Shown here piece by piece: positions 11,601 to 20,476 of a stretch of 64,000 nt of DNA. The translations under genes were made by a program, and so were the position numbers. The first letter of the stretch is position 1; the number at the start of each line of letters is the position of its first letter. The stretch covers positions 2,008,556 through 2,072,555 of the forward strand of contig DS990592.1 in the NCBI GenBank assembly GCA_000155695.1, read 5' to 3'. The notes under the pieces are model-generated. The model was not told the origin of the DNA. It did not search any database and saw only the letters and a program-made list of their open reading frames with translations. The stretch is from Verrucomicrobiia bacterium DG1235 (GTDB taxonomy: Bacteria; Verrucomicrobiota; Verrucomicrobiia; Opitutales; Opitutaceae).

Positions 11601-12228
11601 AATCCCGCTGCCCCTCTATGCTCGCCACCGCATCCAATAGATTCGTCTGGATGAAAACGTCCAGCCAGCCGTCGCGGTCGTAGTCGGCGAAACTTGCCCC
11701 GCCCGAAGAGTCCACGACCGCGAGCCCGCGCTCTTTCGCCTCGTCCCTAAAAGTGCCGTCGCCTTGGTTCATATAGAGCTGGTTCGGCGCCCCAAAACGA
11801 CACACGTAAAGATCAAGCAAGCCGTCGTTGTCCACATCCACGAAAGACGCCCCCTGCTTCCACTCTCCGCTACCGTCCTCTACGCCAGCGACCGCCGTCA
11901 CGTCCTCGAACTTCCATTCGCCCAAATTGCGGAATAGGCGCCCAGATTCGATTTTGCTCACCACGAAAAGATCCGGCCTCCCATCACCATCGAAGTCGCC
12001 CACCGCAACCCCCGTTCCGATCGCTCCCACGTTGTATTCGCTATGCCGCTCCGCCCACATTCGCGGGTCGTCATATCGGTTCGTCGTCACCACTCCAGTT
12101 CGCTCGGAAGCTAGTTCCGTGAAGAGCGTTTTCCCTTCAGCTTCGGATCTTGGCTGAAACGGTTCGGTGACGAGCTCGCCGCCATGCAAAGCGCCTGCTA
12201 TCAACAAGCTAGGAACTAGCGCTTTCAT
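8683..12228 (-). CDS. giant secreted FG-GAP/VCBS protein with two ASPIC/UnbV domains (CRTAC1-like)
   Basis: The product is 1,181 residues with an N-terminal signal peptide (MKALVPSLLIAGALHG). Many calcium-binding loops of the form D-x-D-x-DG-x-x-D mark FG-GAP/VCBS beta-propeller blades at roughly residues 55-500 and again at about 640-1080. An ASPIC/UnbV domain (GLGARVEAT...WPSGREQ) sits near residues 505-575, and a second, diverged one (GIGARVALVS) near 1110-1175. The protein is therefore an internal duplication of propeller plus ASPIC. It is extracellular and probably a calcium-dependent binding or adhesion protein. It is a full-length paralogue of the gene at 22784-26353. Confidence 0.88.
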   Translation of the reverse strand: MKALVPSLLIAGALHGGELVTEPFQPRSEAEGKTLFTELASERTGVVTTNRYDDPRMWAERHSEYNVGAIGTGVAVGDFDGDGRPDLFVVSKIESGRLFRNLGEWKFEDVTAVAGVEDGSGEWKQGASFVDVDNDGLLDLYVCRFGAPNQLYMNQGDGTFRDEAKERGLAVVDSSGGASFADYDRDGWLDVFIQTNLLDAVASIEGQRDFLFRNNGDGTFRDVTEAAGILEQATQGHSATWWDQNEDGWLDLYIANDFAPPDFLYRNNKDGTFSNAIDHALPHTPFSSMGSDIGDLNKDGHIDLFVADMAGTDHEFTQRGIADTRAMLDPAQNERLDAAVQIHLNSLYLNTGTDRSMEAAHLAGLPGTNWTWSPRFEDLNSDGLLDLFVTNGMDREHNNLDFIVKKLRAVNVFGRIRITKISPVLAQANLAYVNRGELVFEEVGAEWGLDKVGVSFGSALGDFDGDGDLDIVFTNYEEGATILRNDSRSGNNVIIELKGTASNRFGLGARVEATTKSGLQVRQLISTRGYLSTSEPVVHFGFGTEETIDSLRIVWPSGREQVLKDLSTGQRYKVTEPDTDGLVEISPEEETRPQFVEVTEAMGLGVTQREEVLEGTVSQPLLHRRFNRRGPGLAVGDLDGDGMDEIVKGATAVDGPKIFKRAGEAYQMLNTGALGKAPSINDGPPLIFDANGDGANDLLFTAGGAALPAEEPEYESRLWLSDGRGGFSRAPEGFLPSLPISVGAAVAADFDRDGRLDLFLGGRLFPGYYPEPAYSALLLQEKGRMKDATNGFAPDLAEVGLVTSALATDVDGDGWIDLVVALEWGGVRFFRNVAGGSLEDVSEDWGFDTTGPGMWKSIVAADFNQDGRMDYALGNQGMNTFYSATREHPMKLFVNDFSGSGEPQLVLSYNVEGVLYPVASRGELASKIPAVMKRFPSNDAFSAATLGEILGEEALADAEVYEAGELRSGVLLSQPTGGFVFKPLPRLAQISPTQGMAAADFDGDGKSDLLLVNNDYSSIPAQGRFDSGLGCLLYGNGAGDFEVASIEESGWLVTGNPKALALVDFNGDARPDAVVSRNNQSMMAFGNLAQEGMRSIAVRLRGKGGNPDGIGARVALVSGEDVVQLSEVQAGGGFASQSTATLFFSVPSEPMDSLELRVRWASGESAEVELNEKSGYVEISE

Positions 12229-12375
12229 GCTCGCATTGCCTGTGACAGGCTGGGTAATCTTCGCTTCGCCATATAAAATCTACCCAAAGACTGAACCGCT
12301 GCAAACAAGCCAAGTCAAGGGCAAGGCTACCCTCGCCGAACTGAATCGCTCCGACAAAAAACGTACCCGACAAAA

Positions 12376-14850
12376 ATGTCCGCTCCCGCCTCCCGAGCAC
12401 CCAAATCCTTCAATAAACTCGCGTCGCGCGCCTGGTGGCTCGCCCTCGCAATCGCCCTCTCTCACCACTGGTTCGCCACCGAGCGACGCATCGAGCGAGT
12501 CGAGCAAATCTCCGATCTTCCGGCCTGGTCAACTGACTCGCCTCAACGCGATTCAAACAGCCCGACCGGCCTCGAAATGGGTCAAAGAAACCTCATTGTG
12601 CCGGGACACCACAACCCGAGCTTCTTCTGGATCATCGAAGCCCAAAAGTCCGCAGCGGAAGGAAGCTGGCGCCTGCGCCACATCGACTACGACTCCAGCC
12701 CCGACGGTCGCGACATACGACGCACCTCCCCCTACAGGTGGTGGCTAATTTCAACCGGTTGGCTATATGGAACCCTTAAGGGAGAAAACCTCGGTTACTC
12801 AATAGAGCGAGGATCGCTTTGGGCCGATCCGCTCATCTTCGCCCTTCTCCTCATTGTCGGATCCGCTTATTGCGCCCGATACCTAAACGCCTTCGCCGCA
12901 CTGGGATTTTCGCTCGCAGCCGTATCCATTTTTCCACTCTCTGCCAACTTTCAACCGGGAGCGCCTGATTCGCATTCGCTTTCATGGGCGCTGGCAGTCG
13001 GCAGTCTACTACCTCTATTGGCCAGCCTCCGACTCGAAAATAATCCGAGCAAAGTCCGCCGTCATTTCGCGATCGCAGGCATTTTGGGCGGGCTGGGCCT
13101 GTGGAACGACGCGACAAGCCAGTCCCCCGTTTTGCTCGCGATATTTCTCGGAGCCATTGGATACGAATTCTTTCGCTCACGCGCCAAAGAACGCTATACG
13201 CCAACCCCCGCCGCTTGGAGGACATGGGGATTCGCAGGCGCAATTATTACGCTCGGAGCTAGCCTCTTCGAATTCGCCCCCAAGCACCTTTCGTGGTCGC
13301 TTGACTCCATAAATCCAATACACGCCTTGATCTGCGTCGGATTCGGAGAGGCGCTTCGACTGCTGACAATTTGGCTCAAAGAGGGACTAAACGGATTTCG
13401 CCCAATCGACTACACGCTTATAGGCGTCTCCCTTCTCGCAATACTCTCCTGGCCCATAGTGGGAATCATAAGCGAGTCCGGATCCCTCTTAGCCGCCGAT
13501 TTCTATGCGCGAGAGCTCGCCAACCACCCCAAAGGCGGCATGGCCTCAAGCGTAAGCGCCTGGTTCGCCCGAGACGGAAACGGCGGGGCCAAGTTCGCGA
13601 CTGTCCTACCAATAGCGCTGGTATTCGTCGGCCTAACACAGCTGCTGCTCGGCAATATGAAATCCGAATCTAAAGGGCGACTCGCCTTCGTATTGGCAAC
13701 AGCCTCCTTCGCAGCCATTCTCGCATTCTTCGAACTGCGCTGGTGGAACCTTTTCGATGCCCTCGCCCTCGTCCTCATCGCCATCCTCTTCTCGGAAATG
13801 AAAACCGGCGACAAGACGAAGCGTATAAAAACCTTCGCATGCTTGCTCACCTTTCTGCCGGGCATACTCGTCGGTTTCCCCGCCTCGAACGGGAGCGACG
13901 TATCCAACAATCTCACACAGCTTGAAAAACAATCCCTAGTTGGACGCGACTTTTCCCACTGGCTTAACCAACGCAGGAGCGAGGAAGCTCCAGTCGCGCT
14001 CTCGACACCCTTGTTCTCAAACCTTCTCGCCTACTACGGAGGCATCGGAACCATTGTCTCGAGCGACGAGAACTACAAATCGGGATACCTGACCGCAGTT
14101 CGAATGGCCAGCGCCAACTCCGAACAGGAAGCCTCCATCCTATTATCGTCCCGCGAAATAACTCACGTGGTCCTTCCACTTTGGGATCCTATGCTGGATC
14201 ATATGGTACGAACCGGCATGGGAGTCGCCTACGGAAAACCGCTGCCCCCAAACGCCTTTGCCGTTTCGATTCGCGAATGGGACTACCCGAGTTGGCTCCA
14301 GCCTATGGGATACACCACTCCAAACAACATGGGACTGGCGGGATTCGAGCTCCGCGAATTCGCCCTTCAAGCCGAGCAAAGCCCCGAGCTTCTACTCAGC
14401 CGCCTGGCCGACCTCTTCGTCGAAAGAGGCGACCTGCAAGACGCCCAAGCAATTCGCGAAGCCCTCAGAGGCTATCCCCGTAGCCCCGTAGCCCTAGGAG
14501 CCATCGCCAACATCGATCTCCTCTTAAACGACACCGCAGACCTGAATAAAACGCTCGACACCCTTATCCCCTACCTATCCCGTCGCTCCGCGCGAAACCT
14601 CCCACCCGATCGCCGCATCAGTCTCGCCTGGCTCTTCACTCGCACCCAACGCGTCGATCTCGCTCGAGACCAAGTCTCCGCAGCTCTCGACCGGCTAGAC
14701 GAAAAAACGCTCAAGGCGCTGACTCCCTACTCCGTCATCGCTCTCCTAGCTCTCTCGAAGTCGCTCGAAATTCCCTTTCCAGACGAGTCCCTCGAATCCA
14801 CAGCTCTCAAACTCATCCCTCCGGAAATTCGCCAACGCCTGACTCAGTAG
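12376..14850 (+). CDS. polytopic membrane protein, possible GT-C glycosyltransferase (STT3-like)
   Basis: The product is 824 residues: one N-terminal membrane helix, a loop with DYDSSPDGRDIRRTSPYRWWL, roughly ten further hydrophobic helices to about residue 500, then a soluble C-terminal region rich in helical, TPR-like sequence. That layout, a conserved acidic/aromatic first loop followed by many helices, resembles oligosaccharyltransferase/GT-C enzymes that use lipid-linked sugars. No diagnostic WWDYG motif was found, so the catalytic role is only a suggestion. It lies 27 bp upstream of a ModF-like ATPase, probably co-transcribed. Confidence 0.6.
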   Translation: MSAPASRAPKSFNKLASRAWWLALAIALSHHWFATERRIERVEQISDLPAWSTDSPQRDSNSPTGLEMGQRNLIVPGHHNPSFFWIIEAQKSAAEGSWRLRHIDYDSSPDGRDIRRTSPYRWWLISTGWLYGTLKGENLGYSIERGSLWADPLIFALLLIVGSAYCARYLNAFAALGFSLAAVSIFPLSANFQPGAPDSHSLSWALAVGSLLPLLASLRLENNPSKVRRHFAIAGILGGLGLWNDATSQSPVLLAIFLGAIGYEFFRSRAKERYTPTPAAWRTWGFAGAIITLGASLFEFAPKHLSWSLDSINPIHALICVGFGEALRLLTIWLKEGLNGFRPIDYTLIGVSLLAILSWPIVGIISESGSLLAADFYARELANHPKGGMASSVSAWFARDGNGGAKFATVLPIALVFVGLTQLLLGNMKSESKGRLAFVLATASFAAILAFFELRWWNLFDALALVLIAILFSEMKTGDKTKRIKTFACLLTFLPGILVGFPASNGSDVSNNLTQLEKQSLVGRDFSHWLNQRRSEEAPVALSTPLFSNLLAYYGGIGTIVSSDENYKSGYLTAVRMASANSEQEASILLSSREITHVVLPLWDPMLDHMVRTGMGVAYGKPLPPNAFAVSIREWDYPSWLQPMGYTTPNNMGLAGFELREFALQAEQSPELLLSRLADLFVERGDLQDAQAIREALRGYPRSPVALGAIANIDLLLNDTADLNKTLDTLIPYLSRRSARNLPPDRRISLAWLFTRTQRVDLARDQVSAALDRLDEKTLKALTPYSVIALLALSKSLEIPFPDESLESTALKLIPPEIRQRLTQ

Positions 14851-14877
14851 CGATCAATACAGCTCTAGCAAATCTTG

Positions 14878-16311
14878 ATGCGAATCAAATCCCTCAAGCG
14901 CGGCCCGCTCACCATAGACGATTGGACGATTGATTCTCGAGACACCTGGTGCGTGCTTGGCGGAAACGCTTCAGGCAAAAGCCTACTCGCCGCCGTCCTC
15001 GCTGGTGAAATATCCCCCGAAGCTGGCTCTATTCAAGAACGCCCAAAACGCTGCTCCCTTATTTCCTTCGAGTCATTGCAAAACGAATACGAGCAAGAAC
15101 TCGCCAAGGACGATTCCGACTTCCTCGACCGCATCGACTACGGATCCAGCGGACTCGAAATCCTCCTCCAGTCCGGAGCAAGCCAAGAGCAAGCCCGCGA
15201 AGCAGCCCGCGTTCACGGAGTCGCGCCGCTCCTCAAACGCGGCTGCCGGCAATTCTCCACCGGAGAGCTTCGCCGCATCACCCTCCTGCGGGAAATCCTG
15301 CAATTCCCCGACCTGCTCATACTTGACGAACCCTTCGAAGGCCTCGACAGCCAAGGGCGCGAAGACCTTCATCAGCTCGTATCCCAAATCATCGCACAAC
15401 GCCACTCCGTGCTGCTGATCGTCAACCGTATCGAGGACGTATCCAATTGGTGCACACACCTTGCCATTCTCGACCGCGGCAGAATTCTCCTTGCAGGAGA
15501 ACGCCAAAAAATCATCTCACTCCCCGAGACGCGACACCTCTTCAACCTTAGCTCGATCTCCAGCGTCAAACTGCCACAATCGACGCGGATTTCTTCACCA
15601 CCGCAAGACTCTCCGCTTTTTCAACTGAAGAACATTCGTATCCAATACTCAGATACGATCCAATTCCAATCCTTCAGCTGGACCCTCCGCCCCGGCAAGC
15701 ACACGCTCATTTCCGGTCCCAATGGCTGCGGAAAATCCTCCTTGCTCGCTCTCCTCACCGGCGACCACCCCCAAAGCTACACCAACCATATCGAAATCTT
15801 CGGCTATCGCCGTGGCACCGGAGAAAGCATCTGGGACATCAAGCGGCACATCGGATACCTCTCTCCAGCCCTGCACCGCGACTACCGCGTCAGCTGCTCA
15901 GTCGAAACCGCCGTACTCTCCGGATTCCACGACAGCATCGGACTCTACAAGGACACCACCTCCCAAGAGCTCGCCATCGCTCGCGAGTGGCTCGCCCTCT
16001 TCCACCTCCAAGATTTCGCCACCCAGCCCTTTCACTCCCTCTCATATGGCCAGCAACGCCTCGCTCTCATCGCCCGAGCCCTCGTCAAGCAACCCTATCT
16101 CGCCATTCTCGACGAGCCGACCCAAGGACTCGACGACCTCAATCGACACCTCGTCCTCGCCTGCCTCGAACGTCTCGCCAGCCTGAAATCCACCACTCTT
16201 CTCTTCGTCAGCCACCGCGAAGACGAACACATTGCTCTATTTGAAGACCATCTTCACTTCGAACGAGATCCCGACAAATCCGCAAGTTATCGGATCCGTA
16301 AGCTCAGCTAA
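14878..16311 (+). CDS. double-ATPase ABC protein of the ModF/PhrA type
   Basis: The ATG at 14878 is preferred to the TTG just before it, giving 477 residues. Two complete ABC nucleotide-binding domains are fused. The first has Walker A GGNASGKS near residue 28, signature STGELRR and Walker B LLILDEPFEGLD. The second has GPNGCGKSS, SYGQQRLALIARAL and LAILDEPTQGLD. The linker phrase IWDIKRHIGYLSPALHRDYRVS closely follows E. coli ModF. No permease gene is adjacent. ModF sits with molybdate transporters in enterobacteria, but its biochemical role is unclear, so a soluble regulatory or repair function is as likely as transport. Confidence 0.85.
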   Translation: MRIKSLKRGPLTIDDWTIDSRDTWCVLGGNASGKSLLAAVLAGEISPEAGSIQERPKRCSLISFESLQNEYEQELAKDDSDFLDRIDYGSSGLEILLQSGASQEQAREAARVHGVAPLLKRGCRQFSTGELRRITLLREILQFPDLLILDEPFEGLDSQGREDLHQLVSQIIAQRHSVLLIVNRIEDVSNWCTHLAILDRGRILLAGERQKIISLPETRHLFNLSSISSVKLPQSTRISSPPQDSPLFQLKNIRIQYSDTIQFQSFSWTLRPGKHTLISGPNGCGKSSLLALLTGDHPQSYTNHIEIFGYRRGTGESIWDIKRHIGYLSPALHRDYRVSCSVETAVLSGFHDSIGLYKDTTSQELAIAREWLALFHLQDFATQPFHSLSYGQQRLALIARALVKQPYLAILDEPTQGLDDLNRHLVLACLERLASLKSTTLLFVSHREDEHIALFEDHLHFERDPDKSASYRIRKLS

Positions 16312-16404
16312 TTTTTGCTTAACTGTTACACATGCACGCGCTGGAAAACATTTTTTAATTCCCTATATTCCAATTCTTATCCCTAATCCCCGCCAATTTA
16401 CCTT

Positions 16405-17202
16405 ATGACTATGCAGTTCTCCATTCTAGGCAGCTCTAGTTCCGGCAACGCCGGAGTGCTTGTCACGGAAAATTGCAAAGTACTCATCGACGCGGGATTC
16501 AGCTGCAAACGCATCTGCGGCATGCTCGAAGAACGCCACATCAAGCCGGAAGAGATCGACGCCATCTTCGTCACCCATGAGCACAGCGACCACATCGCCG
16601 GCATCTCCACCTTCTCCAAGAAATTCGGCCCAAAACTCTTCGCCAATCCCCTCACCGCCAAAGCCATCCAGCCCAAGCTAAAAACCAAGCCAAACTGGAT
16701 GCTCTTCCAAACCGGCTCCCAATTCGAGTTTCGAGACCTCACCATCGAGAGCTTCTCCATCCCGCACGACGCCCACGACCCAGTCGGATACAAGTTCACC
16801 TCCGGCCGAGGCGACGATCTCTTCTCCCCCATCAAACGCATGGCATGGGTCACGGACCTCGGTTTCGCTCCGCAAAATATCGCCCAGCGTATCCAAGACG
16901 TCGACACGCTCGTCGTCGAGTCGAACTACGATACCCAAATGCTGCAAGACGACACCCGCCGGCCATGGGCCCTCAAGCAACGCATCAGCGGACGGCACGG
17001 CCACCTCTCCAATACCGCCGCCAAAGAACTTCTCGCATCCATCGCCCAACCGCGCTGGAACCGCGTCTTTCTCGCCCACCTAAGCAGCGACTGCAACAGC
17101 GCCGAAGCAGTCGACACCACTTTCGCAGAACTGCGCCAAAACGCATCTTTCCATATCGAGACGATCCAATCCGGAGAAGGATCCGCTCTCGCCGCAGTAT
17201 AG
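16405..17202 (+). CDS. MBL-fold metallohydrolase, WalJ/YycJ-like
   Basis: The product is 265 residues. It opens with the short strand QFSILGSSSSGNAG typical of the YycJ branch and carries the metal-binding motif HEHSDH at residues 58-63. Further ligands are in the expected places (SIPHDAHDPVG, WVTDLG, RHGHLSN). Family members are predicted nucleases or phosphodiesterases linked to DNA replication and cell-wall signalling. It is followed after about 120 bp by pyruvate kinase on the same strand. Confidence 0.88.
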   Translation: MTMQFSILGSSSSGNAGVLVTENCKVLIDAGFSCKRICGMLEERHIKPEEIDAIFVTHEHSDHIAGISTFSKKFGPKLFANPLTAKAIQPKLKTKPNWMLFQTGSQFEFRDLTIESFSIPHDAHDPVGYKFTSGRGDDLFSPIKRMAWVTDLGFAPQNIAQRIQDVDTLVVESNYDTQMLQDDTRRPWALKQRISGRHGHLSNTAAKELLASIAQPRWNRVFLAHLSSDCNSAEAVDTTFAELRQNASFHIETIQSGEGSALAAV

Positions 17203-17323
17203 GCGCAGCCTATGCTATCCTAGAGTCACCGGCGCGCAAACGCCACCGACCGCAACTTGCCATTTTCAGCATTTGCGGAAGACTGCAGACTCTCACTCCA
17301 TCACCTCCGAAATCATATCAATT

Positions 17324-18781
17324 ATGTTCCAGGATTCACACCGCATCCCAAGACGCACAAAAATCATCTTCACCGTAGGTCCAGCAACGGACAGCGAAGA
17401 GATGCTCGAAAGTCTCATCGGCGAACACTACGTCGACATCTGCCGCATCAATATGGCGCACGCCAACCACGACTACGTCCGAACCGTCGTTCGCAGAATT
17501 CGTAAGGTAGGCGAGAGACTGAATCGACACATCCCGGTCATGATGGACGTCAAAGGTCCCGAAATCCGCACCGGAGACGTCGACGCCCCGATCGAACTCA
17601 AACCGGGTGAAATCTTCGACTTCACCATCAAGCCGGGCGCAAACGAAGGCGAATCCGGCGGAGAAGAGATTCGCTCCGTCGACGTCAATTACGCCGAACT
17701 GATCAACGACGTCGACGTCGGCTCGATCGTGCTCGTCGACAACGGCCTCATCCGCCTCGAGGTGCTGGAAAAAATAAACGCCCGCATCCGCTGCAAAGTC
17801 ACCATAGCCGGCGAGCTCACCAGCAGACGTCACATCAACCTACCGGGCGTTAAGGTAAATCTCCCCGCCCTCACTGAAAAGGACCGCGGCGACACGCGAG
17901 TCGGCATCGAGGAAGGCGTCGATTTCTACGCCCTCTCCTTCGTTCGCGAAAGCTCCGACCTGCAGCTTCTCAGAGACTTCCTCGACGAAAACGGAGCCCA
18001 CAAATCCCTCATCATCGCCAAAATCGAGGACCAGTCCGCGATCTCGAACCTCTACAGCATCATCCAAGACTGCGACGGCCTCATGGTCGCTCGCGGAGAC
18101 CTCGGCATCGAGTGTCCCTTCGAGACCCTCCCGACCATCCAGCGCAAAGCCGTCAAAGCCTGCCTCACCCTCGGCAAGCCTGTCATCATCGCGACCCACA
18201 TGCTGGAGTCCATGATCTCCAGTCCCATGCCGACCCGAGCGGAAGTTTCGGACGTCGCCAACGCCGTCCTCGAAGAGGCGGACTGCGTGATGCTCTCCGG
18301 CGAGACCACCATCGGAAAATATCCCGTTCAGTGCGTCGACGCCATCACCAAGATCGCAACCGAAGTCGATCGCAACGGACAGAAGACCGGCTACGCAAAA
18401 CACTTCTCCCTCGAGAGCGACAAGGCCAAGATACAGCACTCCGCAGTCGTCATGGCAAACGAGCTCAACGCCGTCGCCATCATCTGCTTCACCAGAAGCG
18501 GAAACATGGCAAAAGGCGTCTCGGCCCTCCGCCCAGAACGCTCGCCCATCTTCGCCTTCTCGAACTCGCACGACACCATCAAGCAGCTCCGTCTTCACCA
18601 CGGCATCATTCCCTTCCAGATGATCTTCTGCACCGAGCCAGACGCCACCGTCAGCCGAGCCATGAAGCATCTCAAAAAGAGAGGGTATTTGATTCCTGGA
18701 GACAAGATCGTCGTCGTTTCAGACATTCTCGCAGCAAACAGCATCATCAACTCCATCCAGCTGCGAACCGTTACCGCATAG
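17324..18781 (+). CDS. pyk: pyruvate kinase
   Basis: ATG 17324 (MFQDSHRIPRRTKIIFTVGP) is chosen over the in-frame TTG at 17273, because family members begin just before the KIIFTVGP strand. This gives 485 residues. The enzyme transfers phosphate from phosphoenolpyruvate to ADP in the last step of glycolysis. Visible signatures include MMDVKGPEIRTG, IAKIEDQSAI (active-site lysine loop), MVARGDLGIE and MLSGETTIGKYP, with the C-terminal allosteric domain following. A strong intrinsic terminator closes the transcript. Confidence 0.95.
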   Translation: MFQDSHRIPRRTKIIFTVGPATDSEEMLESLIGEHYVDICRINMAHANHDYVRTVVRRIRKVGERLNRHIPVMMDVKGPEIRTGDVDAPIELKPGEIFDFTIKPGANEGESGGEEIRSVDVNYAELINDVDVGSIVLVDNGLIRLEVLEKINARIRCKVTIAGELTSRRHINLPGVKVNLPALTEKDRGDTRVGIEEGVDFYALSFVRESSDLQLLRDFLDENGAHKSLIIAKIEDQSAISNLYSIIQDCDGLMVARGDLGIECPFETLPTIQRKAVKACLTLGKPVIIATHMLESMISSPMPTRAEVSDVANAVLEEADCVMLSGETTIGKYPVQCVDAITKIATEVDRNGQKTGYAKHFSLESDKAKIQHSAVVMANELNAVAIICFTRSGNMAKGVSALRPERSPIFAFSNSHDTIKQLRLHHGIIPFQMIFCTEPDATVSRAMKHLKKRGYLIPGDKIVVVSDILAANSIINSIQLRTVTA

Positions 18782-18805
18782 CGAAAGCCGATAAGCTCTC
18801 TCACC

Positions 18806-18837
18806 AAAACGCGAGCCTCCCACGGCTCGCGTTTTTT
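18806..18837 (+). terminator. Rho-independent terminator of pyruvate kinase gene
   Basis: The stem AAAACGCGAGCC/GGCTCGCGTTTT encloses a six-base loop and ends in a T-tract, 25 bp after the pyk stop. The A-rich left arm could also serve the convergent gene, which ends at 18840. Confidence 0.92.
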
Positions 18838-18839
18838 GT

Positions 18840-20252
18840 CTAAAAACGGTGCACGTAAAATCCGTGCTTCACTCGACTTCCCACTGTGTAATGCCCAGCC
18901 GCGATCAAAAACGGCAGCCAAATCAATGCCTGCAAAGTCCACGGCATCGCCCACACCTCCGTGTCGCCAAAAATCCGATACGCCCCGAAATAGGCAAAAG
19001 CGGACAAACTCGCCACCCGGAAAACATAGTTACCGTGCCCCACGCCCACAATAGCCAGCAGCATGAAACTCCACGGGTAAATCGCGGTCGCCAAAACAAT
19101 CGTCCAAACCAGATAGAAAGACAAAAACCGCTCCAGACTCTCGCAAGTATGCAGCATCCAAACCGTAGCGAGACCGAGGACTGCCAAAAAGATCATAGGA
19201 CTCATCGCCGCTCCGTAGAAGAAGCCAGCGATTGCCGGAATCAGCGAAACCGCCCGCTCCCCTTCCCCGAACTCCGGAGCCACGATCCTCGTCAGATCCA
19301 CATTGAGCGAGATCGACGCCCACATCAGCGACAACACCAGCGGAGCCGCCCCAAAAACCATCGCCACCAGACCCGCCCGAATCCCACTGCGCTTCAGCAC
19401 ATGCCAGATCAGCCATAAAACTCCGGGCACCACCACTACGTTCAATGCCGCCCCGATGCCCATCAGCAAGGCCGCCACGCAAACCATCTGCCCCAGCGCG
19501 CTGCTAATCCCGCCAGACGCCTTTATCACCGAGACGCCCCCCTTCTGATCAATCCAGAAATCCCAAATCAAATAGCCGCCCACGAACGGCAGCAAAAAAA
19601 GACTGTAGTCCACGCCCAGTCCGCCCACCGCGTAAATCACCAACGGATTCCAAGCGTAGAGCGCCGCCCGATCCGCCCCGAAACGCAGAGCGAAAAGCAG
19701 GCAAACCAGTAGGTCCACCACCACCAGCAACGACTTGAACCAATCTTCCGGATTCCCTATCTCCTCAAGAGCCCCGTACACCCAAAGCAGCCCAGGAAGA
19801 TAGCGAGACGTCGAGTCCTTATCCAAGATCCCCTCCCACTCCTCGCCCCGAAACACCGTCAGCGACTCCGCGCTGGGAGCAAGCTCGTAAGGATTGTGCT
19901 CCGCCGCATGAATCTGGCTGTCCCAAAGCCTCCGATTCAGCAAATCGCCCGTCTCCACCGGCAACATCGCAATCCGCGCCACCGCCGCCACCAAAAGCAT
20001 CAGCCAAGTAAGCCGCTTCGCGAAATGCCACGAAAGCACATAGCCCAGAGCGATGAATCCAAAACTAATCTGGAATTTGGATACGTTCTCCGGAATCCCC
20101 AAATCCGAAAAACCCACCAGCCGAAAGCTGCCCAGCAACACCAATCCCGCCGCCAAAAACGGCAACACATAGTCCCGACGCTTTGTGCGATAAAACGCGG
20201 ACTGACTCGAGCCCCTGCTCGATTGGCTAAGAAGTACCGAATGGCTACGCAT
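18840..20252 (-). CDS. polytopic membrane protein, GT-C/GT87-type mannosyltransferase-like
   Basis: From the ATG at 20252 the product is 470 residues; an upstream in-frame start at 20282 is possible. About eleven hydrophobic helices are visible. After the second or third helix the loop carries WDSQIHAAEHNPYELAP and later TSRYLPGLLW. This matches the D-x-x-x-E/NPY-x-x-P and R-Y-x-P-L pattern of GT-C polyprenyl-phosphate sugar transferases. It therefore probably adds a sugar to a lipid or glycan at the outer face of the inner membrane. Donor and acceptor are unknown. It is convergent with pyk. Confidence 0.65.
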   Translation of the reverse strand: MRSHSVLLSQSSRGSSQSAFYRTKRRDYVLPFLAAGLVLLGSFRLVGFSDLGIPENVSKFQISFGFIALGYVLSWHFAKRLTWLMLLVAAVARIAMLPVETGDLLNRRLWDSQIHAAEHNPYELAPSAESLTVFRGEEWEGILDKDSTSRYLPGLLWVYGALEEIGNPEDWFKSLLVVVDLLVCLLFALRFGADRAALYAWNPLVIYAVGGLGVDYSLFLLPFVGGYLIWDFWIDQKGGVSVIKASGGISSALGQMVCVAALLMGIGAALNVVVVPGVLWLIWHVLKRSGIRAGLVAMVFGAAPLVLSLMWASISLNVDLTRIVAPEFGEGERAVSLIPAIAGFFYGAAMSPMIFLAVLGLATVWMLHTCESLERFLSFYLVWTIVLATAIYPWSFMLLAIVGVGHGNYVFRVASLSAFAYFGAYRIFGDTEVWAMPWTLQALIWLPFLIAAGHYTVGSRVKHGFYVHRF

Positions 20253-20476
20253 GAAAAGGCGGAGGGCAAATGGATGCCACAAAGATGGCGGAAGCCCCTA
20301 ACTCTTGGCAAATCAGCCACGCACTCAAGCAATATGCTCACCCAAGCGTAAATAGAGGCTAAAAGATCAAACTTCCCTTACCCGCTTGCAGTCCGATACT
20401 TGCGAAAGACGAGTCTCCCAGTAAACTCCACAAATAACTCTCCGCTCGCGGCATTCAACAATCCCACCCCCACCCC

